From Odontesthes bonariensis (taxonomy: Eukaryota > Chordata > Actinopteri > Atheriniformes > Atherinopsidae), in the NCBI RefSeq assembly GCF_027942865.1, contig NC_134510.1, positions 40,165,777 to 40,229,776 on the forward strand: DNA of 64,000 nt, given 5' to 3'. The notes beneath the pieces are model-generated. The model had not been told where the DNA came from, ran no database searches, and was given only the letters and a program-made list of their open reading frames with translations. Both the position numbers and the translations under genes were made by a program. The stretch's first letter is position 1; every line of letters begins with the position of its first letter. Of this stretch, positions 12,012-22,440 are shown piece after piece.

Positions 12012-12372
12012 CGTCTCTGTGGTGACAGATGGAGCATCGCCGGCTCGTTTTAAACCCGCAGACCTGCTGAGTCACCGTGACGATGGCCCACCCAGCGCTA
12101 CACCTTCGTCCCTCTTCTTCCTCCTCGTCCGTCCGTCCGGGTGGAGCCGGGCGTCCTCGACCACGACTCAGGAGGCAGGCGGGGGCCGTGAAGCCCTCTG
12201 ATTGGACGAGAGGATCTCAGTGTGATGTTTGCTGGTCTCGGTGCATCACAATGAAGCGGTTCCACTTCAAACCGGTTCACTGCACAGGTGCAAACACCTC
12301 AAAACACACCGCCACCTGAAACCCAGAGAAAACTGCACCAACAGACATCTTAAACTTCTGCTTCATTTAAAC
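12012..12372. other. tg upstream region
   Basis: Immediate 5' flank of tg. A TTTAAA stretch lies about 40-45 bp upstream of the start codon on the minus strand and could act as a weak TATA-type element. No other motif is clear. The transcription start is not determined. Confidence 0.3.
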
Positions 12373-12505
12373 TAGGGCTGGGCAACGATTAAAATTTTTA
12401 ATCTAATTAATCACATGATTTCCCTGATTAATCACGATTAATCGCATTTGTACGCAGAATCCAAAAATGAATCCAAAAGTAGCGTATAGCTTTTAGCATT
12501 TAGCT

Positions 12506-12811
12506 TTATTTTAAATGTGCTGCCATATGAATGAAAGTGCCATAACATTTGTTGTGCAAACACACTTTTAACATCAGCATCTTTCTGTAGTTTTTATGTA
12601 GAAGCCTCGCTCCACTGTCTGTTTCCTTGAATGACTTGCTGCTATCAGTTGTGTGTTTTGCCTTTAAGTGATATTTTAGACTGGAACTACTACGCTGAGA
12701 AGACAATTCAACTTGGCAGTGTTTACAGATGACTTTGGTTCTGTCGACTCCGCCGTCTGGAAGAACTTTAAAATGAAAATGGCCGAGTAAAAGTTCCGTA
12801 CCCTTCTCCAT
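12506..12811 (-). pseudogene. BED-type zinc finger fragment of hAT transposase (101 aa)
   Basis: Starts MEKGTELLLGHFHFKV and carries the CKHCQVELSS....LKYHLKAKH zinc-finger pattern (C-x2-C...H-x4-H). The catalytic RNase-H domain is missing; after about residue 78 the frame continues into non-coding element sequence. The predicted peptide is identical to the one at 18575-18880. Transposition remnant, not a host gene. Confidence 0.8.
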
Positions 12812-13062
12812 GTTTGGTGGATCCGCCGATTACTTTCTTTTCCTGTTCCACAGCAGACAGCAGCAGACTTTTACAAAATAAAAGCCTGTTAGCAACAGAC
12901 TTTTACAAAATAAAAGCCTGTGAGCAACAGACTTTTACAAAATAAAAGCCTGTGAGCAACAGACTTTTACAAAATAAAAGCCTGTGAGCGACAGACTTTT
13001 ACAGAATAAAAGCCTGTGAGCAACAGACTTTTATAATTATAAAATAAATAATAAAACAGGGG

Positions 13063-13200
13063 GGGTCCGTGGCGTAGTGGGTTGAGCAGGCGCCCCATGT
13101 ACAGAGGCTATAGTCCTCGCTGCAGCTGGCCCTGTGCTGCATGTTGTTCCCCCTCTCTCTGCCCTCTGCTTTCTGTCTCTCTGAACTTTCCTTTAAAGGC
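13063..13200 (+). mobile_element. tRNA-derived SINE-like insertion
   Basis: Contains GTCCGTGGCGTAGTGGGTTG, resembling a Pol III A box in a tRNA-derived SINE head, followed by gcgccccatgtacagaggct and a pyrimidine-rich tail. It lies inside the hAT element. The B box is not clear. Confidence 0.5.
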
Positions 13201-13270
13201 ACAAAAGCCGATAAAATATTTATCGGCGTTAAATAATTAACGAGTTAACGCGTTCAGCCCTAATTTAAAC

Positions 13271-13623
13271 ATTACTTTTAAAGTGATGACCGAGTCCTTA
13301 AAGTCTTAAAGCTTATTGTCCAACTTAGCTTCATTTGAAGTCCTGATGAACAACTTCTCATCAAGTTTTCTAAGCATGAGACGTGTTGGTGAACATGTGG
13401 AAGGACATCGGCGTGTCACCGTCAGTTCCATTTGACCTCTGACCCTCACATTTTCACCAAGCTTTGCTGAAGGCCTCACGTCCTTTCTGTCGCGTTCGCC
13501 TCTTCGTCAACAAGTCCAGGTCATTCTTTATCTAACAGCTGCCACTGCAGCAAAAACCAACAAAGTCTTTCAACATGAAGCTGCTGCCTGTCAGAGGATG
13601 TTGATGAAACACGTCTGACAGAG
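13271..13623. other. intergenic, nothing recognised
   Basis: Unique-looking sequence between the tg-side hAT element and a short duplication. No frame of note. Confidence 0.5.
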
Positions 13624-13704
13624 ATTGAGCGTCATCATCACTTCCTATGTCGCTCTTCTTTCTTTGGTAACACGTTTCACCAACAAGGAGATAAAAGCAG
13701 AAGT
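13624..13704 (+). repeat. ~80-bp direct repeat, first copy
   Basis: From gattgagcgtcatcatcact to ggagataaaagcagaag. The second copy is split by a hAT insertion: first part 14170-14214, second part about 15161-15206. Confidence 0.85.
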
Positions 13705-13796
13705 AATAATAATAAATAAATAATAATAAATAAATAATAAAATAAATAATAAATAAATTATAAAAAAATAAAATAAATAAATAAATAAATGATCGA

Positions 13797-13835
<39 letters not shown>
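13705..13835. repeat. (TAAA)n / (TAA)n microsatellite
   Basis: A simple AT-rich run of taaa and taataa units following the duplicated segment. Confidence 0.95.
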
Positions 13836-13929
13836 GCAGAAGAAGAGATCAACTGGGCAGAAGCCGTCTGAATACAAATCAGGTTCTAAAGATGCTTCTA
13901 AAGCTGCTGTAGTCGATGATACATCACTA

Positions 13930-14160
13930 ATCCATCAATGTTCTCTCAAATTGACACAGTTTTATTGATAAAGAAGCTCATGAAATCATCACTGCTGAGA
14001 GTTAAAGGAATACCTGGCTCAGCAGAGCTCGGACTCTTTGTCAGACTGGCTACAGCGCTGAAGAGAAACCTGGGATTGTTCTTATTCTCTTCTATCAATG
14101 ATGAATAATAAGCAGTTCTAGCTTTACGAAGGGCTTTCTCATTCATTATTAAACTATCTT
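13930..14160 (-). pseudogene. LINE ORF2 fragment (linker before reverse transcriptase)
   Basis: The minus strand reads ALRKARTAYYSSLIEENKNN and RFLFSAVASLTKSPSS, the segment between endonuclease and reverse transcriptase in L2/Rex-type LINEs. Both neighbouring domains are absent. Confidence 0.7.
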
Positions 14161-14214
14161 AATGACAGACATTGAGTGTCATCATCACTTCCTATGTCGC
14201 TCTTCTTTCTTTAG

Positions 14215-15160
14215 CAGTGGCGGCTCCTTCATAGCGGCGATTTGTGCGACGCACTACCAAACACGGAGTTGTTGTTTTTTTTTTTAATCTAGTTGCTAAG
14301 GCGGGACTGATCTACTGTAGGTAAACTGGTTGTATATGTCATTGTCCAATCAGATTAAGGTCGCGCCTGGTGTTGCCACGCCCATTTGGGGGGATTTCTG
14401 TCAGGGTCGAATTTGCACCAGGAAGCTCCCATTGGCATGAATGGGACCTCGGTTTTTTTCAAAAATCCTGCTCCCAATGCATTCTCTATGAGAGTTTATG
14501 TGCTCGCACAAACGACGCACAACGTGCTTTTGTCATGTGTCTGCTGCGCGGGACCATGAACTTTCTACTTGTTGTTGTAACATTGTGGTTTTCAATAAAT
14601 AAAAAATAAAAAATTCTACGAAGAAGATGGCGAGTGCAACAATACGTTAGTGTTTCTGACAGAAGTTCCCTTTAGTCGTCGTACTGATGCGGAGAAGGAA
14701 GTTTGGAAGAATTTTGCAGGATTTTCGGGCTCGCCTTGCGAGGCAAAGATGAAACCCAGGGCTCCACCAACCCTGCTATTTTTCCAGGCTAAATAACTTA
14801 CCCTTCTGTGCTCAATCATTGACTTGTAATGATTTAAATCTTATATATAATGTTGACAACAATAGCAGAATGTGTAATGATACCTCAGTCCTATGGACTT
14901 TTATGGTACTTATGGACATAACGGGGGAAATTGCAGAGTCACTTTGGTTATTTGGCAGACCAAATAACCAAAGTGACTCTGCGTTGTGTTTATTTAAGGA
15001 AGACAAGGAGTTTCTGGACGATTGGACATTTTATTTCCTGTGTGGGAACATAACAGGTTTGCATCAGTGCAATCGGTTCAGCTTCGCACAGCTCACTCTG
15101 ATGCAGCTTTCACAGACTGGAAATTGCACTACCTAAAAAAAATGTCAGGAGCCACCACTG
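14215..15160 (+). mobile_element. hAT-type element, 946 bp, with 8-bp target duplication
   Basis: Ends are inverted: CAGTGGCGGCTCC and GGAGCCACCACTG. Both sides show TTCTTTAG (14207-14214 and 15161-15168), and the uninterrupted paralogous segment at 13624-13704 shows the site before insertion. No transposase is recognisable. A perfect hairpin lies at 14933-14982. Confidence 0.92.
14933..14982. repeat. perfect 23-bp inverted repeat with 4-nt loop
   Basis: The left arm GCAGAGTCACTTTGGTTATT (plus TGG) is exactly complementary to 14960-14982 across the loop CAGA. It lies within the 946-bp hAT element. Confidence 0.97.
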
Positions 15161-15439
15161 TTCTTTAGCAACACGTTTCACCAACAAGGAGATAAAAGCA
15201 GAAGTTTCTGGTTTAACAAACTTTCGTGGGAAAATGTTTTCGCAGCGGTGTCAGAGGAGCAGCTCTTACTTCTTCTTCTTCTTTTTCTCAGAAGGACGTG
15301 TTTAAACTAAAGAGGAAGTTAAATACTGGCAACAAACAGGTTACACTCCGTCTTTATAAAGTTTGACAGGCTTTGTCACTGCTCAGCGCTTTGATCACAA
15401 CTTAAAACCAGAGTCAGATCGAGTCTCTTCAATGTGAGG

Positions 15440-18400
15440 ATGGCACTTTGGAGCAAAGAGATGTTTTGGGCTTTTCTGGCACTGCTGGCAGCGGCAGGTA
15501 CGTCATGATTCGTGTTATTTTTCTAGAGTTTTGTTCAGTTTTCTTTCTTTCAAAAATATTTTTATTGAATTTTCCAAATCAACAGCAATGTGAGGGCACA
15601 TCCAGCATAAAGTAGTAGAAGTAATAATAAATAAAATTAATTAAAATAAAATAAAATAAAGTAAAAATAAAACAAACCCCTTGGGTATATAGAAATTAAA
15701 TAAAAAATAAAAAAATAAAAACACCTTGGGTATTTAGAAAGTAAAATTAAATAATACAAAACAAACACTTTGGGTATTTAGAAAGTAATAATAATGCCAA
15801 GGTCATACAGAGTAATTTTTTTCCTTTTTTAAAAGGACAGTTTTGTTTAGTTTTCTAATCTGTGGTCGCAGCTTTCTGAAGAAGATGTGGAGCGTATGAT
15901 GCTTATAATCTGAACTTTGTCCTCCACAAATAGTTTGGATTTCTTATTTTATTTTATATTTCTGTTTCCAGACTTCAGGAATCAGACAGAAATTAATCAG
16001 TCAGCATTCGTCTCTGTGTTGTTTCCAGGTGCTGATCAACTATCTGTGATACATCCTTTCACATCTGCATGTGCTGTAAGAGGCTCCACCCTCACCCTGC
16101 CCTGCACCTTCACACCTCTAAAGTCAGTCATTAGAGATGGAAAACGTGTTCCCTTGAAGATCATCAGGGTCAGTTGGTGTCAGAACCATGAGATCTGTCA
16201 GGACTTCTCCACATCGGTGTATGACAGCGACTCAGAAGACAACGACCCTCGCTATCAGTACCTGGGAGACAAGAAGGCAAACTGCACCTTACAGATCACA
16301 GACCTACAGCCAAAAGACGACGCAACCTTTCGCTTCAGAATGCAGGCTGATGATCCTAAGGGACATTTCACCAACCGAACAGGAGTGAAAGTCACAGTTG
16401 TTGGTAAGAAGAGCTCACATTCAATCTGAAACAGATATTAACGAGCAGTAGGGCTGCAACTATCGCGCATTAAAGCAGATTTTTGTTTTTTTTTCTTAAT
16501 TTTAAAAAATATATATATTTTTGTAAAAGTCTGTTGCTCACAGGCTTTTATTTTGTAAAAGTTTGTTGCTCACAGGCTTTTATTATTGTAAAAGTCTGTT
16601 GCTCAGAGGCTTTTATTCTGTAAAAGTCTGTCGCTCACAGGCTTTTATTCTGTAAAAGTCTGCTGCTCACAGGCTTTTATTTTGTAAAAGTCTGCTGCTC
16701 ACAGGCTTTTATTTTGTAAAAGTCTGTTGCTCACAGGCTTTTATTTTGTAAAAGTTTGTTGCTCACAGGCTTTTATTATTGTAAAAGTCTGTTGCTCAGA
16801 GGCTTTTATTCTGTAAAAGTCTGTTGCTCACAGGCTTTTATTTTGTAAAAGTTTGTTGCTCACAGGCTTTTATTTTGTAAAAGTCTGCTGCTCACAGGCT
16901 TTTATTTTGTAAAGGTCTGTTGCTCACAGGCTTTTATTTTGTAAAAGTCTGCTGCTCACAGGCTTTTATTGTGTAAAAGTCTGCTGCTCACAGGCTTTTA
17001 TTTTGTAAAAGTCTGTTGCTCACAGGCTTTTATTATTGTAAAAGTCTGTCGCTCACAGGCTTTTATTCTGTAAAAGTCTGCTGCTCACAGGCTTTTATTT
17101 TGTAAAAGTCTGCTGCTCACAGGCTTTTATTTTGTAAAAGTCTGTTGCTCACAGGCTTTTATTCTGTAAAAGTCTGTCGCTCACAGGCTTTTATTCTGTA
17201 AAAGTCTGTCGCTCACAGGCTTTTATTCTGTAAAAGTCTGCTGCTCACAGGCTTTTATTCTGTAAAAGTCTGTTGCTCACAGGCTTTTATTTTGTAAAAG
17301 TTTGTTGCTCACAGGCTTTTATTTTGTAAAAGTCTGCTGCTCACAGGCTTTTATTTTGTAAAAGTCTGTTGCTCACAGGCTTTTATTTTGTAAAAGTCTG
17401 TTGCTCACAGGCTTTTATTTTGTAAAGGTATATTGCTCACAGGCTTTTATTGTGTAAAAGTCTGTTGCTCACAGGCTTTTATTTTGTAAAAGTCTGTTGC
17501 TCACAGGCTTTTATTTTGTAAAAGTCTGCTGCTCACAGGCTTTTATTTTGTAAAAGTCTATTGCTCACAGGCTTTTATTGTGTAAAAGTCTGTTGCTCAC
17601 AGGCTTTTATTTTGTAAAAGTCTGCTGCTCACAGACTTTTATTTTGTAAAAGTCTGTTGCTCACAGGCTTTTATTTTGTAAAAGTTTGTTGCTCACAGGC
17701 TTTTATTTTGTAAAAGTCTGCTGCTCACAGGCTTTTATTTTGTAAAAGTCTGTTGCTCACAGGCTTTTATTTTGTAAAAGTCTGCTGCTCACAGGCTTTT
17801 ATTGTGTAAAAGTCTGTTGCTCACAGGCTTTTATTTTGTAAAAGTCTGTTGCTCAGAGGCTTTTATTATTGTAAAAGTCTGTTGCTCACAGGCTTTTATT
17901 TTGTAAAAGTTTGTTGCTCACAGGCTTTTATTATTGTAAAAGTCTGTTGCTCACAGGCTTTTATTCTGTAAAAGTCTGTTGCTCACAGGCTTTTATTTTG
18001 TAAAAGTTTGTTGCTCACAGGCTTTTATTTTGTAAAAGTCTGCTGCTCACAGGCTTTTATTTTGTAAAAGTCTGTTGCTCACAGGCTTTTATTCTGTAAA
18101 AGTCTGCTGCTCACAGGCTTTTATTCTGTAAAAGTCTGTTGCTCACAGGCTTTTATTTTGTAAAAGTCTGCTGCTCACAGGCTTTTATTTTGTAAAAGTC
18201 TGTTGCTCACAGGCTTTTATTTTGTAAAAGTCTGCTGCTCACAGGCTTTTATTTTGTAAAAGTCTATTGCTCACAGGCTTTTATTGTGTAAAAGTCTGTT
18301 GCTCACAGGCTTTTATTTTGTAAAAGTCTGTTGCTCACAGGCTTTTATTTTGTAAAAGTCTGCTGCTCACAGACTTTTATTTTGTAAAAGTCTGTTGCTC

Positions 18401-20430
18401 ACAGGCTTTTATTTTGTAAAAGTCTGTTGCTCACAGGCTTTTATTTTGTAAAAGTCTGCTGCTCACAGGCTTTTATTTTGTAAAAGTCTGTTGCTCACAG
18501 GCTTTTATTTTGTAAAAGTCTGCTGCTGTCTGCTGTGGAACAGGAAAAGAAAGTAATCGGCGGATCCACCAAACATGGAGAAGGGTACGGAACTTTTACT
18601 CGGCCATTTTCATTTTAAAGTTCTTCCAGACGGCGGAGTGGACAGAACCAAAGTCATCTGTAAACACTGCCAAGTTGAATTGTCTTCTCAGCGTAGTAGT
18701 TCCAGTCTAAAATATCACTTAAAGGCAAAACACACAACTGATAGCAGCAAGTCATTCAAGGAAACAGACAGTGGAGCGAGGCTTCTACATAAAAACTACA
18801 GAAAGATGCTGATGTTAAAAGTGTGTTTGCACAACAAATGTTATGGCACTTTCATTCATATGGCAGCACATTTAAAATAAAGCTAAATGCTAAAAGCTAT
18901 ACGCTACTTTTGGATTCATTTTTGGATTCTGCGTACAAATGCGATTAATCGTGATTAATCAGGGAAATCATGCGATTAATTAGGTTAAACATTTTAATCG
19001 TTGCAGCCCTATTGAGTAGTAGATAAATTTAACGAGCTTCTTTATTCCAGACGGTGCCAAACTGTGGATAAAAGGCTCCAGAGATAACAGGACGTTCAGC
19101 GGAGGAGAAGCAGCCTCGCTGCGGTGCACCTCCACCGGCTGCACTTTTCACCAACTAAACATCTCCTGGTTCAGAGATGGCCGCCCCCTCCCAGAGTCCG
19201 GCCCCGTCCTCCGGCTGGGCCCTCTGACTGCAGAGGATTCTGGGAACTACACCTGTGCTCTGGAGACCAACATTAATACCCAGTCTGAGCCGTACAGCCT
19301 GCAGGTGGAGGCTGGGACTGCAGAGGGAGGTTTGTTCAGCCTGAACCGTTTTCTCTAAGCTTCTAAAGGCAGACTAATCAAATCAAAATCAAATCAAATT
19401 TATTTGTAGCACATTTCATGTACAAAACAATTCAAAGTGCTTTATATAAAATAAAAGCATTGCAGCAGGGAGTGGAAGAAGCATTAAAATACATAAAAGA
19501 ATATACAGAGAAAGAAATAAAATGATTAAAATGATTAAAAGAATATAAAGAGAAAGAAATAAAATAATTAAAAAGATTAAAAGAATATAAAGCGAAAGAA
19601 ATAAAATGATTAAAATGATTAAAAGAATATAAATAGAAAGAAATAAAATAATTAAAATGATTAAAATAATATAAAAATAAATAAATAAATAAAATAATTT
19701 AAATGATTAAAAGAATACAAAGAGATAGAAATAAAATAATTTAAATGATTAAAAGAATATAAATAGAAATAAATAAAAGAATTAAAATGATTAAAAGAAT
19801 ATATAGAGAAAGAAATAAAATAATTAAAATGAATTTAAAAACAAGCAACAGTCCAGATAAGTTCAAAGATATCGTGCAGATTTCATGCATAGACACATGA
19901 GAACAGAAATGTTTTTAACCTGGATTTAAAAATGTCTCCATTTGGTGAAAGTTTAATCTCCACTGGCAGTTTGTTCCACTTGTTGGCAGCATAACAGCTA
20001 AATGCTGCTTCTCCATGTTTAGTCTGGACTCTGGACTGGACCAGCTGGCCTGAGTCCTTGGATCTAAAAGCTCGTCTGATCCTCTTTTCAGGAGTCCAAC
20101 TGGGCGCGGTGATGATCGCTCGTCTGGTTCTGTTCAGTGTGATCACAGTCATCACCGTCATTGTGGCGTCCATCATCATCGCAGCGTAAGTTCCTCCAGC
20201 AGCAGCTGGAGTCTTTGTCGTCTGATTTTAACAGCTGAAGTCCACTTCTTGCCTACAGTAGAGTTTTCACCCCCCCCCAAACAGGACTCACCTCCTGGGC
20301 ACAGATCTGATGTGTGTCCACAGTTCTGTTGCATCATCTGAGCTGTTTGAACTCTTTCAGACTTCACCCCCGGAGCCGTGACGTCCAGAAGATCCAGGCT
20401 TCAAAGGACAATCCTGCAGACGAGCTGTAG
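15440..20430 (+). CDS. Siglec/CD22-like immunoglobulin receptor, short tail (291 aa)
   Basis: Five exons with consistent phases: 15440-15497, 16029-16403, 19051-19329, 20092-20185, 20361-20430 (stop TAG). Exon 1 is a signal peptide (MALWSKEMFWAFLALLAAA). Exon 2 is a V-set domain (about residues 20-144) of the Siglec kind: its second cysteine sits on strand E (Cys105 in NCTLQITDL, pairing with Cys45) and strand F reads TFRFRMQ, so Arg123 aligns with the sialic-acid-binding arginine. Cys34 may bridge to the next domain. Exon 3 is a C2 domain (Cys170, Cys213, extra Cys175). Exon 4 is the membrane segment (about 243-268) with Arg248 inside. The tail has 22-23 residues and no ITIM tyrosine. Siglec-like membership is from sequence pattern; ligand binding is inference. 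The gene appears intact. Confidence 0.85.
16515..18530. repeat. 32-bp minisatellite, ~63 units
   Basis: Unit reads approximately AAAAGTCTGTTGCTCACAGG then CTTTTATTTTGT, with few substitutions (Ttg/Ctg/Tcg at one site). It is the same unit as in the smaller arrays at 8.77-9.1 kb, 12.86-13.03 kb and 23.81-23.98 kb. Confidence 0.97.
18575..18880 (+). pseudogene. BED-type zinc finger fragment of hAT transposase (101 aa)
   Basis: The predicted peptide is identical to the one at 12506-12811, in the opposite orientation. It has the BED finger but no catalytic domain. Confidence 0.8.
19376..20089 (-). pseudogene. LINE 3' end with ORF2 C-terminus, in Ig receptor intron 3
   Basis: 3' tail at 19376-19450, degenerate aaagaaataaaatgattaaa repeats at 19500-19820, then minus-strand coding for FRSKDSGQLVQSRVQTKHGE and AAFSCYAANKWNKLPVEIK, the C-terminal signature of this LINE group. 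The fragment runs right up to the exon 4 acceptor. Confidence 0.75.
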
Positions 20431-20840
20431 CTGAAAAACATCTGGATTTAAAAGGAAAAGAGGCTGAAACAGACGAGCTGTAGCTGAAAAACATCTGGAT
20501 TTAAAAGGAAAAGAGGCTGTAACAGACGAGCTGTAGCTGAAAAACATCTGGATTTAAAAGGAAAAGAGGCTGAAACAGACGAGCTGTAGCTGAAAAACAT
20601 CTGGATTTAAAAGGAAAAGAGGCTGAAACAGACGAGCTGTAGCTGAAAAACATCTGGATTTAAAAGGAAAAGAGGCTGTAACAGACGAGCTGTAGCTGAA
20701 AAACATCTGGATTTAAAAGGAAAAGAGGCTGTAACAGACGAGCTGTAGCTGAAAAACATCTGGATTTAAAAGGAAAAGAGGCTGTAACAGACGAGCTGTA
20801 GCTGAAAAACATCTGGATTTAAAAGGAAAAGAGGCTGTAA
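20417..20840 (+). repeat. 53-bp minisatellite in the receptor 3'UTR, 8 units
   Basis: Unit contains GACGAGCTGTAGCTGAAAAA, then catctggatttaaaaggaaa agaggctg. The first unit contains the last codons and stop codon of the Ig receptor, so the array starts inside the coding end. Confidence 0.95.
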
Positions 20841-20951
20841 TGAACAGTAAAAAATGATCGAGAACAAATCAATTCTTACACTCTGTGTCACAGAAACAGT
20901 GAGCGGTACATAGATCCAACCAAAGTGTGTTGTATGTTTTCTCTCTGTGAG

Positions 20952-20957
20952 AATAAA
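20952..20957 (+). promoter_or_regulatory. polyadenylation signal of the Ig receptor
   Basis: AATAAA about 520 bp after the stop codon and downstream of the 53-bp array, in a plausible position for the transcript 3' end. Confidence 0.6.
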
Positions 20958-21192
20958 GTTGTTCCCAAACTTTAGTGAAGACGATCATGTGTTTTTAAAA
21001 GGTCAAAACGTCCGATCCTTCCTCACAGAAACAGCCAACAACACAATAAGCTGAGGCATCAAACGACACCAGAAACTGGAGAAGATGCGTAAAACAACCC
21101 GAATACTGCCGGGGCGAGATGCCCGAGGTCAGAGATCAAATCAGATAGAACGGGTGAAGGACAGCAGGTAAAAATATCCCTTTATTCCATAT

Positions 21193-22440
21193 TAAAGGGA
21201 TAGTTCGCCTCTTCTGACATGAAGCTGTGTAACATCCCATATCAGCAGCATCATTTCTGAACATCTTCTTACCCCCTGCTGCGTCCTGTGAGCAGAGTTC
21301 CAGCCTCGTTTTGGTGCTGATGAAGGTAGTCCGGTAGCCTGGGAATTCCCATGCTGCTTTGCGCTCGATTTCATTCTCACTGCAAAGTCAGCCTGGAAAC
21401 CACCGCCCTTATTTTTGCCAGAGTTTGGGAACCAATCACAGAACGGGGGGGGCAGCAAGACTATGACAACGTCTATGCGCGACACCGAAGCTTGTAGAGT
21501 GTTAATCCAACATGACAGCGGACACAACGTTACCGTTCGATGCAGCCTTAGAAAGTGTTTCGGAGTAGATTCACCCTGGGGTCATTTGAACCGTGACATC
21601 CAGCCAAGTAGCCCACCCGCAGTTTTTCCTATATTGGCTGAACATCAGCTGAGTTACAGAGTTATCCCGAATAGCTTAGTACAAGCGCTAACGGACCCTG
21701 GCAGCATCTCCAAAATTACCACACTAAAATCACATGCCATGACACCAAACTTCTACAGTAGTACAAATATGGTCTGTACTCACAAAACGATGCATTTGGA
21801 AGTTTGTACATAGTCCAGGAGTTTATCATTATCAACACAAGCCTGATAGCTTCTCTGCAGCTAAAGCTGCGTCGACGTCACTTCCTTGATCTGGGAGCTT
21901 CAAAGTAAGATGAGGGTTGAGCTACTACTGTAGACAACAAAGCAAGGCTGCTCAATTTCTCCATTATCAAAATAAATTCACAACTCTACAACATAAAAAT
22001 TCATGTAGAATATAGCATATAGGCCTACTTTGTTGTCAATTTAAGTAGCTTAGAGCGCAAGTTTACTTTTATTTTACTGTTTTTTCTTCTTCCTCGTCGA
22101 ATTTCTGTCGCCATCTGGTATAAGTGATACAACTGGCTATGAATCGCGCGCAAAGCAGCATGGGAAGAACCAGACGTCATTTGATAGACATTCGTAGCGC
22201 CCAATAAACGGCTCTAGGCATTTGTAAACCACGCCTCAAATACGAGAAAATGCACACCTAGTTCCCAGACCACCATCTCATCCAGATGTGGACGCGTCAG
22301 CCAGGCTAGTAGTCCGGCTAGTTGGCTGGGGTTTAAAAAATAAAGCGTTTTACTTCTTAGAACAATATGCGTTCAACAGAGTAATACATTTGCATCACAA
22401 AATGGTTCTCCAGGAAAAAGTCAGACCTCACAATCTCCCT
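21193..22440. mobile_element. TTAA fold-back element split by a 974-bp insertion
   Basis: Begins TTAAAGGGATAGTTCGCCTC like 7339-7622. Its central part continues after the insertion (22318-22435) with sequence matching 3927-4002 plus 5807-5870 in inverse orientation. It serves as the empty site for the Harbinger element near 4.0-5.8 kb. Confidence 0.75.
21335..22308. mobile_element. unclassified DNA transposon, 974 bp, 9-bp target duplication
   Basis: Ends TAGCCTGG and CCAGGCTA. Flanked by GTAGTCCGG at 21326-21334 and 22309-22317. The uninterrupted sequence in the 5.8-kb and 7.5-kb elements has one GTAGTCCGG. A 9-bp duplication fits Mutator-like elements; no transposase is seen. Confidence 0.8.

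Larger units (their letters stand above)
12373..13262 (-). mobile_element. complete hAT element with BED finger and 32-bp minisatellite
   Basis: Starts TAGGGCTGGGCAACGATTAA, ends CGCGTTCAGCCCTA, and is flanked by a perfect 8-bp target duplication ATTTAAAC (12365-12372 and 13263-13270), the hAT hallmark. It holds a BED-finger frame on the minus strand, about six 32-bp minisatellite units (12860-13035) and a SINE. Confidence 0.92.
16449..19011 (+). mobile_element. hAT element with greatly expanded minisatellite (2.56 kb)
   Basis: Begins TAGGGCTGCAACTATCG and ends ATCGTTGCAGCCCTA, in the intron between the V-set and C2 exons. Same family as 12373-13262, but the internal minisatellite has grown to about 2 kb. 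Flanks ACGAGCAG and TTGAGTAG are a weak 8-bp match, so the target duplication has decayed. Confidence 0.9.

Noticed and set aside
16515..18530. CRISPR-like array (32-bp direct repeats)
   Set aside because: Units are head-to-tail without unique spacers, inside a hAT element in a vertebrate intron.
21415..21813. 132-codon frame after the Ig receptor
   Set aside because: Lies wholly inside the 974-bp transposon and matches no transposase or host family I know.
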